A stretch of DNA of 32,683 nt from JBGSKV01 sp041740975 (GTDB taxonomy: Bacteria; Bdellovibrionota_B; Oligoflexia; Oligoflexales; JALZUQ01): contig JBGSKV010000006.1 of the NCBI GenBank assembly GCA_041740975.1, positions 1-32,683 of the forward strand. Reading direction: 5' to 3'. Both the position numbers and the translations under genes were made by a program. The notes beneath the pieces are model-generated. The model was not told where the DNA came from, did not search any database, and saw nothing but the letters and a program-made list of their open reading frames with translations. Shown piece by piece: positions 9,045 to 17,734 of this stretch. Position 1 is the first letter of the stretch; every line of letters starts with the position of its first letter.

Positions 9045-9117
9045 CAAGGTCCAAGGAAGGTATTTTCCCAAGTACCTGTCGAACGCACACTGATTGTCCG
9101 CAAAATAGAAAGACCAA

Positions 9118-10737
9118 ATGGTGACGAAAACTAAGCATCGTACGAAATATATTTTTGTGACGGGGGGCGTAGTCTCCTCATTGGGTAAAGGCATAGTCGC
9201 TGGAAGTGTCGGCGCTCTTCTCGAAACACGAGGTCTAAAAGTAAGTCTCACAAAAGCGGATCCATATTTAAATATTGATCCAGGCACAATGAATCCATTT
9301 CAGCATGGAGAAGTCTTTGTCACGGACGATGGCGCCGAAACAGATTTGGACATTGGGCATTACGAACGTTACACCAAAGCAAAATTGACAAGGCGAAATA
9401 GTTTCACCACGGGCCAAGTTTACGATGCGGTCTTGTCGAAAGAGCGACGTGGCGATTACCTCGGCGGAACCGTGCAAGTTATTCCTCATGTCACGGACCA
9501 AATTAAACAGAATATTTATAAAGCCTCAGAAGGTGCTGATATTTCGATTGTAGAAATCGGAGGAACCGTTGGTGATATTGAGGGTCTTCCATTTCTGGAA
9601 GCCATACGTCAAATTCAATACGATCTGGGACGCGAGAATGTTTTGTACATTCACCTTACTCTCTTGCCATATATCGCCCCGGCAAAAGAATTAAAAACGA
9701 AACCAACCCAGCATTCAGTAATGGAGCTACGAAAGCTCGGCATACAACCAAATATTTTGGTTTGTCGCGCCGATCGACCGATCGCGGACGAACTTAAAAA
9801 GAAAATAGCTTTGTTTTGCAGCGTGCCTCCGGATTGTGTCGTCGAATCGATTGATGCGAGTAGTATTTACAAAATCCCGGTTCTATTTCACGAGCAGGGG
9901 TTGGATCAGAAGATTGTAGAGCTACTTAATATATGGACGGCGGCACCGGACTTGAAACAGTGGCAACGAATTGCCAAGCGCTTAGACAATCCAAAGGTGA
10001 CTTGTAAAATAGGCGTCGTTGGAAAGTATACCGATGTCCTTGATTCCTATAAATCGATTAATGAAGCGCTCATTCATGCGGGCATTTCTAATGAATGCAA
10101 AGTCGATGTTCATTACCTGGATGCAGCTGAAATTACGGATCAGAATGTTGCAGAAAAGCTGGCGGGTTTAGATGGCGTCATCGTTCCAGGTGGTTTTGGA
10201 ACTCGGGGAGTTGAAGGCAAAATTACGGCCATTAAGCATATTCGCCAAAACAATATTCCTTTTTTGGGGATATGTTTGGGAATGCAGCTTGCAGCTATAG
10301 AATTCGCAAGAAACAAGCTCAAGATTCAAGGCGCAACCAGCCAGGAATTCGACGCCGACCACAAAGCTCAGGTTATTCATTTGATGGACGATCAAAAAGC
10401 GGTTAAAGAAAAAGGCGGCACGATGCGCCTAGGCGCATACCCTTGCGTTGTCACAAAAGGATCAAAGGCCTACGAAATTTATCAACAGACGGAAGTGTCC
10501 GAGCGGCACCGACACCGATTCGAATTTAATAATGATTACCGGGATAGCTTCATGGAAAACGGCGTGGCGTTTAGTGGAGTTTCTCCCGACAATAGACTGG
10601 TCGAAATCATGGAGGTAAAAGATCACCCGTGGTTTGTGGCCTGCCAGTTTCATCCAGAGTTAAAAAGTTCACCTATGCGTCCGCACCCATTGTTTGAAAA
10701 GCTAGTGGCTGCGTCTGTAAAATCTAAAGGTTTATGA
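9118..10737 (+). CDS. pyrG: CTP synthase
   Basis: CTP synthase makes CTP from UTP, ATP and glutamine. The 539-residue product is full length. The N-terminal synthetase domain has the P-loop SSLGKGI (about residues 20-26), KADPYLNIDPGTMNPFQHGE and DLDIGHYERY. The C-terminal class I glutamine amidotransferase domain has GGFGTRG, the nucleophile cysteine in GICLGMQ, and the His-Glu of QFHPELKS. The start at 9118 gives an N-terminus of normal length, though no strong Shine-Dalgarno is visible before it. The stop lies inside the overlapping start region of kdsD (ATGATGA). CTP is also needed to activate Kdo, which may explain its place ahead of LPS genes. Confidence 0.98.
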   Translation: MVTKTKHRTKYIFVTGGVVSSLGKGIVAGSVGALLETRGLKVSLTKADPYLNIDPGTMNPFQHGEVFVTDDGAETDLDIGHYERYTKAKLTRRNSFTTGQVYDAVLSKERRGDYLGGTVQVIPHVTDQIKQNIYKASEGADISIVEIGGTVGDIEGLPFLEAIRQIQYDLGRENVLYIHLTLLPYIAPAKELKTKPTQHSVMELRKLGIQPNILVCRADRPIADELKKKIALFCSVPPDCVVESIDASSIYKIPVLFHEQGLDQKIVELLNIWTAAPDLKQWQRIAKRLDNPKVTCKIGVVGKYTDVLDSYKSINEALIHAGISNECKVDVHYLDAAEITDQNVAEKLAGLDGVIVPGGFGTRGVEGKITAIKHIRQNNIPFLGICLGMQLAAIEFARNKLKIQGATSQEFDADHKAQVIHLMDDQKAVKEKGGTMRLGAYPCVVTKGSKAYEIYQQTEVSERHRHRFEFNNDYRDSFMENGVAFSGVSPDNRLVEIMEVKDHPWFVACQFHPELKSSPMRPHPLFEKLVAASVKSKGL

Positions 10738-11699
10738 TGAGTATTTTAGAGTGGGGGCGCGCGGTTTTGGACCAAGAGAGCGCAGCCTTGACTAGAACTA
10801 GCAAAAAATTGGATCAGGCTTTTGTGAAAGCTGTGGATTGTATTTTGACAAGTCGCGGAAAAGTCATTGTGACAGGACTTGGCAAGTCTGGACATGTGGC
10901 CCGAAAAATTGCTGCGACATTGGCTAGTACCGGGACCTCTGCTTTTTATTTACATCCGTCGGAAGCGCTTCATGGCGATAGCGGCATGATGCAAAAGCAT
11001 GACTGCCTCTTAGCACTAGCTTTTAGTGGAGAGACACAGGAAGTCTTAAAACTCGTTGAGATCGCAAGGCGCATGGATTTACCTGTGATATCGATTACGG
11101 GTAAATCCGGCTCAGCCTTGGCTACCGCTTCGGACTTTGTACTCGATGGTTCTATAGAAAAAGAAGCAGATCCTTCCAATATTGTGCCCACTTGTTCTTC
11201 AACAGTAGCGCTAGCCTTAGGTGACGCGCTGGCCGTGTCATTGATGCGCCAGCGTGGGTTTGACGAGACTGATTTTGTAAAATTACATCCAGGTGGAAGT
11301 TTGGGACTCAAACTGGCGCGTGTGAGGGAGTTGATGTGTGTTCCGAGTCCGTTATTTTTGACCAAAGACGTGAAGTTTAAGGATATACTAGAAAAAGTGG
11401 CGGCTGAGAATCACGGCATTATTGCCGTCGAAGGTCAGGGCAGGCTAATGGGCGTGATCACAGATGGAGATCTCCGTCGAAGTATTCTGAAGCATGGTGA
11501 AAAAGTTTTCAATTTGACCGCGGAAAACTTAATGTCAACGAAGCCGAAAATTATCGCTGAGAATGCTCTGGTCGTGGACGCATTAAATCTCATGGAACAC
11601 CATAAAATTACGACCGTATACGTACATGCAGACCACTCTGCGGATAAAATCATTGGCTTGCTTCGAATGCATGATCTTGTAAGTGCAAAGATTATTTAA
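10734..11699 (+). CDS. kdsD: Arabinose-5-phosphate isomerase (KpsF/GutQ/KdsD family)
   Basis: This enzyme interconverts ribulose-5-phosphate and arabinose-5-phosphate, the first step to Kdo, the inner-core sugar of LPS. The 321-residue protein has the family layout: an N-terminal SIS sugar-isomerase domain with VIVTGLGKSGHVARKIAATL (about 45-64) and HPSEALHGDSGM, then a pair of CBS domains (about 200-320) including GVITDGDLRR. Two consecutive ATG codons at 10734 and 10737 could serve as start; both overlap the pyrG stop. The position just before lptC-lptA-lptB matches the classic kdsD-kdsC-lptCAB order of proteobacteria, with kdsC absent here. GutQ or KpsF as the true orthologue cannot be excluded on sequence alone. 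Confidence 0.93.
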   Translation: MMSILEWGRAVLDQESAALTRTSKKLDQAFVKAVDCILTSRGKVIVTGLGKSGHVARKIAATLASTGTSAFYLHPSEALHGDSGMMQKHDCLLALAFSGETQEVLKLVEIARRMDLPVISITGKSGSALATASDFVLDGSIEKEADPSNIVPTCSSTVALALGDALAVSLMRQRGFDETDFVKLHPGGSLGLKLARVRELMCVPSPLFLTKDVKFKDILEKVAAENHGIIAVEGQGRLMGVITDGDLRRSILKHGEKVFNLTAENLMSTKPKIIAENALVVDALNLMEHHKITTVYVHADHSADKIIGLLRMHDLVSAKII

Positions 11700-11722
11700 A
11701 GTCCGAACTTGAAGAGCGGCTT

Positions 11723-12289
11723 ATGAAAATCATCATTTGGTTCTTTTTGGCTTGCGTGGGTGTGGCGCTCTATTTAAATGCGACGGTTGAGCGAAAAGAC
11801 ATTCAAACGGATCTATTCGATAACGATAGGCCCAAAATTTCAATGCATAATCTTTTTGTCCTCACCTACAACGAAGACAAACTGCGATCCTCCATTTATT
11901 TCAGTCGTGGCGATCTTTTAGAGTCAGGAATGTTTTACGCGAAGGGAGGCGTAAAAGGCATTCGTTATGATGTCGACCAGCCCACAAATATGGTGTCGGA
12001 AAACGCAACGGTGCAATTTCTCAGTAGTGACTTAGACCGCTTGTTTGCCGGGCCAGAATATAATGAAGCCGTTTTTGAGAAAAATTTTAAATTACAATAC
12101 GCTGGCCTTACGATGTATGGCGATGTTGTTTATTATGATAATATCAATAAACTTTTTTATACGTCAAAAGCAGTTCGGATTAAAGGGATTGGGCAAATGG
12201 CAGAAAGTCGTGATGGCTTCGTTTATAACATTCGCGAAGATCATTTGACGATGAAGGGAAGGGTTGAGGGTGTTTTTGATCCGCGTTAA
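11723..12289 (+). CDS. lptC: LPS export protein LptC-like
   Basis: LptC is the bitopic inner-membrane protein that receives LPS from the LptB2FG transporter and hands it to periplasmic LptA. The 188-residue product has one N-terminal membrane anchor (IIIWFFLACVGVALYLNA, about 3-20) and then a periplasmic beta-rich domain of LptC/OstA type, with repeated strand patterns such as SENATVQFLSSD and YGDVVYYDNINKLFYTSKAVRIKG. Sequence similarity in this family is low, so the call leans on size, topology and its position between kdsD and lptA-lptB. The 3' end overlaps the lptA start. Confidence 0.82.
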   Translation: MKIIIWFFLACVGVALYLNATVERKDIQTDLFDNDRPKISMHNLFVLTYNEDKLRSSIYFSRGDLLESGMFYAKGGVKGIRYDVDQPTNMVSENATVQFLSSDLDRLFAGPEYNEAVFEKNFKLQYAGLTMYGDVVYYDNINKLFYTSKAVRIKGIGQMAESRDGFVYNIREDHLTMKGRVEGVFDPR

Positions 12290-12899
12290 AACCATTTTAC
12301 TTTTTTTGCTCATGACCAATATTTCGCAATTAGGTCGGGCGGATTTGGTGGATGATATCGAAGACGATAAGAATGATTACTCCAAACCAATTCCTATAAA
12401 AAAAGAAGTGCCGCGTCTTGAGCCTAAAAAGAAAGATGCTGAAGCCGAAGCGAAAAGAAAGCCAGTATTTGGCCGCAAGGAACGCGAAGACTGCCAGATT
12501 TATTTCAAAGGCAATAACCTCAGTGCATATAGATCCAAAGGAATTATAGAGCTGTTTGGTGATGTCGTTGTCAATAAGTGTGAGCTGGAAATCCGTTCCG
12601 ATAGCGCTATCATCAAAATGTTTCCCGGCACCAACCAAGTCGAGAGTGTAAAAGCCGAGGGAAAAGTTCGAATCGCAAACTACGAAAAAATTTTTGAACG
12701 AAACATTAAAGCCAATGGATATGAGGCGATCTTTACGAGCGAAGATAACAAGATTATTTTATTAGGCACCCCCGCAAAATTGGATCGCGGTGGAGATTTA
12801 TTTCATGGTGATCGCATCAATTACGACCTGGACTCAGGCTGGGTAAAAGCCAGTGATGTAAAAGGTGTTGTAAGAAAGGCCAATGATGGAAGCCGCTAA
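12270..12899 (+). CDS. lptA: LPS transport periplasmic protein LptA-like (OstA domain)
   Basis: LptA forms the periplasmic bridge that carries LPS to the outer membrane. The product has an N-terminal hydrophobic export signal (TILLFLLMTNISQLGRA), an acidic/basic linker, and an OstA/LptA beta-jellyroll domain from about residue 70 with GIIELFGDVVVNKCELEIRS, VESVKAEGKVRIAN and the ending GDRINYDLDSGWVKASDVKG. No ATG opens the frame. Possible starts are TTG 12264, GTG 12270 and TTG 12276; GTG 12270 has GAAGGG six bases upstream, so I use it, but TTG 12276 behind GAGG is nearly as good. It overlaps lptC by 20 bases and lptB by 17. Confidence 0.82.
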   Translation: MFLIRVKTILLFLLMTNISQLGRADLVDDIEDDKNDYSKPIPIKKEVPRLEPKKKDAEAEAKRKPVFGRKEREDCQIYFKGNNLSAYRSKGIIELFGDVVVNKCELEIRSDSAIIKMFPGTNQVESVKAEGKVRIANYEKIFERNIKANGYEAIFTSEDNKIILLGTPAKLDRGGDLFHGDRINYDLDSGWVKASDVKGVVRKANDGSR

Positions 12900-13623
12900 C
12901 CAGCAAGGACTTTTTGCACATGATATTCACAAGTCCTTCAAGGGGCGTGAAGTCGTTGGAGGAGTAAGCCTCCACGTTTCTTTTGGCGAGATAGTGGGGC
13001 TATTGGGACCAAACGGAGCTGGGAAAACAACCAGTTTTTATATGTTAGTGGGCTTACTTTCGCCATCACAAGGACGAATCTGCCTTAATGATGACGACAT
13101 TAGTCGGTTGCCATTGCACGCTCGCGCCAAGCTTGGCATTGGCTACTTGCCGCAAAACGTTTCGATTTTTCGTAAACTCACAGTGCGCCAAAATATTATG
13201 GCGATTATGGAAATTGTCGGGATAGCTAAAGAACAGCGGCACAATTATTTGGACGAACTCCTGACAAAGTTTCGCCTTGAAAAAGTCGCCGACTCTTTTG
13301 GAGTCGCATTGTCTGGGGGGGAAAGACGTCGAGTTGAAATTGCTCGTGCGTTGGTTGCTAAGCCCAAATATTTGCTATTGGATGAGCCATTTGCAGGGAT
13401 TGACCCTGTGACCGTCAACGAAATTCAAAAAATTATTCTCGAGCTAAAAAATGATGGGCTTGGTGTGCTGATCACAGACCACAATGTTCGTGAAACACTC
13501 GGAAGTTGCGATCGAGCTTATATTCTCGCAGCTGGAAAAATTCTTTCACAAGGTACCCCGGAAGATATTTTGGCATCTCCGGTCGTAAAGCAAGTTTATC
13601 TAGGCGAAAATTTCAAAATTTAG
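12883..13623 (+). CDS. lptB: LPS export ABC transporter ATPase
   Basis: LptB is the cytoplasmic ATPase that powers extraction of LPS from the inner membrane with LptF and LptG, which are not in this window. The 246-residue protein has all ABC motifs: Walker A GPNGAGKT (about 42-49), Q-loop PQNVSIF, signature LSGGERRRVEIARAL, Walker B LLLDEPFAGIDP, and the H-loop in LITDHNVRETL. The signature and Walker B stretches are those typical of LptB. Two adjacent ATG codons (12883, 12886) are possible starts; the second gives a better distance to AGAAAGG. It overlaps lptA and is followed by a 180-base gap before rpoN. Confidence 0.95.
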   Translation: MMEAANQQGLFAHDIHKSFKGREVVGGVSLHVSFGEIVGLLGPNGAGKTTSFYMLVGLLSPSQGRICLNDDDISRLPLHARAKLGIGYLPQNVSIFRKLTVRQNIMAIMEIVGIAKEQRHNYLDELLTKFRLEKVADSFGVALSGGERRRVEIARALVAKPKYLLLDEPFAGIDPVTVNEIQKIILELKNDGLGVLITDHNVRETLGSCDRAYILAAGKILSQGTPEDILASPVVKQVYLGENFKI

Positions 13624-13762
13624 AGATCCTTTGTCATGTTGCGCTATGCCTTCGATTGCTTAGGATGGCGTCAGAAAACATATTCATACTCTGGTAAATC
13701 CCTAGATTTAATGGTATTTTCAGACCGAGAATTATACGTAAACCGGCTCCGCCACCTGCCGA

Positions 13763-13768
13763 TATAAT
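13763..13768 (+). promoter_or_regulatory. Possible -10 element upstream of rpoN
   Basis: The gap 13624-13805 between lptB and rpoN contains a perfect TATAAT, 37 bases before the rpoN start. No recognisable -35 stands 16-18 bases upstream, and there is no TG extension. It is therefore only a weak promoter candidate, and rpoN may also be read through from lptB. Confidence 0.3.
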
Positions 13769-13805
13769 AGGGGGTGATATTGGTGAAACGCTTAGAAAGT
13801 CCGAA

Positions 13806-15272
13806 ATGGCATTTGATTTAAAACAGAGTTTACGCTTAGGGCAGAATCTCTTGATGACTCCTGCTTTACAGCAGGCGATCAAGTTATTGCAGTTGTCGCG
13901 CGTTGAGCTTGAGCAATATGTTTCTGAGCAACTTGCCGAGAACCCCGTTCTTGAGGAAGGCTTCGAAGCCAATGACGAACTTGCCATTGCGGAAAAGAAA
14001 GAAAAAGAACATACCGAAGAACAAGCGATCACGGAACGAATGGACCGTGTTAAAGAAATTCTTGATAGTGCCTCTAATGATTCTGACGGTGATGTGAACT
14101 GGGAAAACTATTCACAAACCCAAGACGCTGGTCCTGCCGCTACAAAAGCCAAACAAGCTAATGATGGCGAAGTTTTCAATTATGAAAATGTGGTTTCGAC
14201 CTCAAAAAACCTTACCGAATCTCTCATGACTCAAATCGGTGAGCTGGATTTTTCGGAGGAAGAAAAGCGTATTGCTACCTACGTCATAGGAAACATTGAC
14301 GAGCGCGGATATTTGACAAGTCCCGTGAAAGACATGGTTGTACAACTGAAAGTTGAAGAGAGCGACGTTGAAGATGTGTTGGATACGATTCAGCGCTGTG
14401 AGCCAAATGGAGTCGGGGCGCGCGATTTGCGCGAGTGTCTTCTCATTCAACTGCGAAATAGCAAACTTAAAAATGGCATAGTTGAAAAAATTGTCGAAGA
14501 ACATTTGGCCTTATTAGAAACTAAGAACTATGACGTGATCGCCAAGAAGATGAATATTTCCGTGGATGAGGTTATCAGTAACGTCCATATTATTTCGGAA
14601 CTGGAACCAGTCCCAGGCCGCGAGTATGACAATAATTCGCTGCAGTACGTGATTCCCGACGTTTACGTCTTTAACGTAGGCGGCGAATGGCGCGTGGCGC
14701 TAAACGAAGACGGCTTACCCAAGCTTTCGATTAGCAACATGTATCAAGACCTTGCCAAGAACGGCAAAGGTAGCGCCGAGGACAAAGCTTACTTACAAGA
14801 TAAAATGAAATCGGCTAGTTGGCTTATCAAGAGCATCCAGCAACGCCAACGTACAATTTACCGCGTCACGGAATGCATCGTGAAGCGCCAAATGGAGTTC
14901 TTTGAAAAAGGCCTCGAGTATTTGAAGCCGATGATTTTGAAAGATATATCTGAAGATATCGAAATGCATGAATCAACTATAAGTAGAGTGACAAATAGCA
15001 AGTACCTGCATTCTCCTCGCGGAATTTTCGAACTAAAGTATTTCTTTAATAGTCCTGTGTCACGCGTGGGCGCGGAAGATATCGCAAGTGAATCCGTGCG
15101 TAAGATGATCTCTGATATGATCGCTTCAGAAGACTCAAAAAAGCCTATGTCGGATCAAAGAATTGTCGAAAAACTGGAAGCTGAAGGCATCACCCTAGCT
15201 CGCCGAACGGTTGCCAAATATCGTGAAAGTTTGGGAATTTCCTCTTCAAGTAAACGCAAACGGTACTACTGA
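13806..15272 (+). CDS. rpoN: RNA polymerase sigma-54 factor
   Basis: Sigma-54 directs RNA polymerase to -24/-12 promoters and needs AAA+ activators. The 488-residue protein shows all regions: glutamine/leucine-rich region I (LRLGQNLLMTPALQQAIKLL, about 9-28), an acidic, low-complexity region II (about 60-110), the core-binding and HTH part (for example DISEDIEMHESTISRVTNSK), and the RpoN box ARRTVAKYRE close to the C-terminus. It lies directly after lptB, as in many proteobacteria, but hpf and ptsN do not follow; rapZ comes next with a one-base overlap (TGATG). Very secure. Confidence 0.97.
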   Translation: MAFDLKQSLRLGQNLLMTPALQQAIKLLQLSRVELEQYVSEQLAENPVLEEGFEANDELAIAEKKEKEHTEEQAITERMDRVKEILDSASNDSDGDVNWENYSQTQDAGPAATKAKQANDGEVFNYENVVSTSKNLTESLMTQIGELDFSEEEKRIATYVIGNIDERGYLTSPVKDMVVQLKVEESDVEDVLDTIQRCEPNGVGARDLRECLLIQLRNSKLKNGIVEKIVEEHLALLETKNYDVIAKKMNISVDEVISNVHIISELEPVPGREYDNNSLQYVIPDVYVFNVGGEWRVALNEDGLPKLSISNMYQDLAKNGKGSAEDKAYLQDKMKSASWLIKSIQQRQRTIYRVTECIVKRQMEFFEKGLEYLKPMILKDISEDIEMHESTISRVTNSKYLHSPRGIFELKYFFNSPVSRVGAEDIASESVRKMISDMIASEDSKKPMSDQRIVEKLEAEGITLARRTVAKYRESLGISSSSKRKRYY

Positions 15273-16156
15273 TGAAACGCTCCAATGTTTTGTTGGTGAC
15301 GGGACTTTCGGGTGGCGGCCGGTCTAGTTTTTTGCGTTCGCTAGAAGATATCGGGTACCACTGCTCTGATCACCTTCCCATCGCATTAGTACCGGCCATT
15401 ATCGAAAATCTTACGAAACAGAATAATGCGCGCGGTAAAGGTTTGGCGATTGGCATCGACGTGCGCTCCGCTGGTGAAGCTCACGATTTAGTTGCTCTCC
15501 GCGAATCCTTGCGACCCCATGTCGATCTCAGTGTTGTTTTTGTCACAGCCGCGGAAGGTGTGGTTCTGCGACGTTATAGCGAAACGCGACGACGACATCC
15601 TGTGCTTATGACAGCAAAAATGTCCTTAAAGGATGCGATTTCGAAAGAACGTAAAATACTGAAACCGATTCGCGAAATCAGTGACATTTTTGTGGATACA
15701 TCTCACTGGTCACCGCACAATCTCGCGCGCTATGTGGAAATGCACTTTTCGAAGCCTGGCGAGGAACGCAGTCTCGCGGTTAATATTACAAGTTTTGGAT
15801 TCAAGAAAGGTGTGGCGAGACCACTCGACACTCTTTTTGATGTACGGTTTCTTGCGAATCCCTATTTTGATCCTGGTCTTCGCGATTTGACCGGCCAGAA
15901 TCCAAAAATAAAAAAGTTTATCGAAGCCGATCCGAAATGGCCGGTATTTTTTGAAAAATTATTATCTTACGTGCAAACAACCATTCCTTTCTATTTTGAA
16001 GAAGGAAAACATTATTTGCATATAGGTATTGGCTGTACTGGCGGACACCATCGCAGTGTATTTTGCGCCGAAAAACTGGCTGATTCGATCAAAAAAATAA
16101 AAGATGTACCGGTTTCCATAAGCGTTGAACACCGAGATCTTAGTCCTCAGAAATAA
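15272..16156 (+). CDS. rapZ: RapZ-family nucleotide-binding / RNase adapter protein with altered Walker A
   Basis: RapZ (YvcJ) proteins bind nucleotides and in enterobacteria act as an RNA-binding adapter controlling GlmS and peptidoglycan precursor supply. The 294-residue product keeps the family's N-terminal frame (VTGLSGG..SSFLRSLEDIGYHCSDHLP) and the C-terminal SFGFKKG, DVRFLANPYFDPGLRDLTG and GCTGGHHRSV motifs. The Walker A, normally GxSGSGKS, reads LSGGGRSS, so the P-loop lysine is Arg17. The C-terminal RNA-binding domain is complete. It starts inside the rpoN stop and its 3' end overlaps the convergent gcvH by 17 bases. The enterobacterial sRNA partners are not expected here, so its exact role is open. 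Confidence 0.9.
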   Translation: MKRSNVLLVTGLSGGGRSSFLRSLEDIGYHCSDHLPIALVPAIIENLTKQNNARGKGLAIGIDVRSAGEAHDLVALRESLRPHVDLSVVFVTAAEGVVLRRYSETRRRHPVLMTAKMSLKDAISKERKILKPIREISDIFVDTSHWSPHNLARYVEMHFSKPGEERSLAVNITSFGFKKGVARPLDTLFDVRFLANPYFDPGLRDLTGQNPKIKKFIEADPKWPVFFEKLLSYVQTTIPFYFEEGKHYLHIGIGCTGGHHRSVFCAEKLADSIKKIKDVPVSISVEHRDLSPQK

Positions 16157-16520
16157 ACTTTTCATATTGTTCGGCGGTCATCAGCTCACTGCTTTCTGGG
16201 GCAGACGCTTTGATTTTGACGAGCCAAGCTTCGCCGGTTTCTTGATTTTGCAAAGATTCAGGGCTTTCGGCCAATTCCAAATTCGTTTCTGTAACTTTTC
16301 CGGATACGGGTAAGTACAAGTCAGAAACTGTTTTGGTTGACTCGATTGTGCCAAACGGATCGCCCGCATTGAAGCTAGCGCCCACCTCAGGGAGTTCAAG
16401 ATGCACAATGTCACCAAGTTGTTCGACGGCGTATTGGGTCACGCCCACACTGAAATTAGCCCCATCTTTTTTGATCCATTCATGGTCTTTTGAGTACTTT
16501 AGATCGGTGGGGTATTTCAC
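16140..16520 (-). CDS. gcvH: Glycine cleavage system H protein
   Basis: GcvH is the lipoyl carrier that shuttles the aminomethyl group between the P, T and L proteins of the glycine cleavage system. The 126-residue protein is of standard size, starts with the conserved DLKYSKDHEWIK, and carries the lipoylated lysine Lys63 in ESTKTVSDLYLPVSG. The start is GTG at 16520, with AGGAG six bases upstream. It lies 34 bases after gcvT and is convergent with rapZ. No gcvP gene is in the window. Confidence 0.97.
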   Translation of the reverse strand: MKYPTDLKYSKDHEWIKKDGANFSVGVTQYAVEQLGDIVHLELPEVGASFNAGDPFGTIESTKTVSDLYLPVSGKVTETNLELAESPESLQNQETGEAWLVKIKASAPESSELMTAEQYEKFISED

Positions 16521-16554
16521 GACGCGCTCCTATAAATTTCAATCTTTTTCACAA

Positions 16555-17658
16555 TCAAGACGGTAGTCTCGTTCTTGAAGAATATAGGGGTCTTTTGTGA
16601 ATTTGGGCAAGTTTTCTTTTGCCGCGAATGTCGATTTCCAGCTCCTGAAGCATTCCACTAGCTTCTGCGTCGACTAGCGCAAATCCTCCGCTGCAATCCA
16701 GGGAAGGAAGTATAGACGCGCTCGTGACTTTGCCGACGAGCTTGTCGTTTGCGTATACGTCCATCCCAGGACGCGCAATGCCCTTTTCGTTTAACTTAAA
16801 ACAAACCAGTTTGCGCTGAGGAGCCGATTTATGGTTTTTATAATCCACCAGTGCGGACCTGCCGATAAAATCGTCCGTATCCAAATCTAAGGCCCAGGAA
16901 ATTCCGGCTTCGATGGGGTTTACGGTTTCGTTCATATCATTGCCGTACAAAAGAAGTCCCGCTTCTAAACGCAATGTATCACGAGCTCCTAGCCCGATAG
17001 GTTTTGCTCCCGCTTCTAAACTTGCGCGCCAAAATGACGATGCAATTGTGTTCGGCAAATAAATTTCAACACCAAATTCACCGGTGTATCCCGTGCGCGC
17101 CACATAGCATTCGACACCTTGCCACTGATAAGGCGTAACGGCCATAAAATCCAAGTCGCGGACCTTCTGCGAAAGCTTTGCATCCAGTCTGCCGAGCACT
17201 TCTAAAGTTTTCGGACCTTGCACGGCAATTTGCGACCATAAGTTAGATGCGTTTCGAATGTCGGCTTGAAAATTCTTATTATGTCGAGAAAGCCACGTGA
17301 CATCTTTGTCAAGGTTGGCGGAGTTAATGCACACGAGATAATGTTCTGCTTCCAGCATATAAACAATGATGTCATCGACAAAACCGCCGGTTTCATAAAG
17401 TAGCGCGCTGTACTGCGCTTTGCCTGTGGTTAACTTGTGTATATTATTCATGGTGACATATTGAAGATACGCCGCAGCATTTTTGCCGCGTACAAATACC
17501 TGCCCCATATGACTGACATCAAAAATACCGCAATCATTTCGAGTGCTGTGATGCTCTTGAATGACGCTGTTGTAGCTAAGCGGCATGGACCAGCCGTGGA
17601 ATTCAATCATCCGCGCACCGAGTGCAACGTGTTCATCATGCAATGAGGTTTTTTTCAA
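16555..17658 (-). CDS. gcvT: Glycine cleavage system T protein (aminomethyltransferase)
   Basis: GcvT transfers the aminomethyl group from lipoyl-GcvH to tetrahydrofolate, releasing ammonia. The family features are complete: LHDEHVALGARMIEFHGWSMPLSY near the N-terminus, DCGIFDVSHMGQ, LQYVTMNNI, ARTGYTGEFGVEIYLP and GLGARDTLRLEAG. I set the start at TTG 17658, giving 367 residues and the usual KKTSLHDEH opening, with AAAGGGCGG as ribosome site. The longer reading from ATG 17688 lacks a ribosome site, and that ATG falls within the -10 box of a likely promoter. It is followed by gcvH in the same direction. Confidence 0.94.
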   Translation of the reverse strand: MKKTSLHDEHVALGARMIEFHGWSMPLSYNSVIQEHHSTRNDCGIFDVSHMGQVFVRGKNAAAYLQYVTMNNIHKLTTGKAQYSALLYETGGFVDDIIVYMLEAEHYLVCINSANLDKDVTWLSRHNKNFQADIRNASNLWSQIAVQGPKTLEVLGRLDAKLSQKVRDLDFMAVTPYQWQGVECYVARTGYTGEFGVEIYLPNTIASSFWRASLEAGAKPIGLGARDTLRLEAGLLLYGNDMNETVNPIEAGISWALDLDTDDFIGRSALVDYKNHKSAPQRKLVCFKLNEKGIARPGMDVYANDKLVGKVTSASILPSLDCSGGFALVDAEASGMLQELEIDIRGKRKLAQIHKRPLYSSRTRLPS

Positions 17659-17686
17659 GATGGGCCGCCCTTTGAAATGAGCGGCC

Positions 17687-17714
17687 ATTATGAAACAACA
17701 GCAGAGAAAGTCAA
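17687..17714 (-). promoter_or_regulatory. Sigma70-type promoter of gcvT-gcvH
   Basis: On the minus strand, TTGACT (17714-17709) and CATAAT (17692-17687) stand 16 bases apart in the 46-77 base space between ftsK and gcvT. Transcription would begin near 17680, downstream of the ATG at 17688 but upstream of the TTG at 17658. Just after it, GGCCGC and GCGGCC form a 6-bp inverted repeat in the leader. Confidence 0.55.
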
Positions 17715-17734
17715 CATGGCTCAGTAGGAAGGAT

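Noticed and set aside
10970..11365. 131-codon minus-strand frame inside kdsD
   Set aside because: It lies opposite the conserved SIS domain and shows no independent coding signs.
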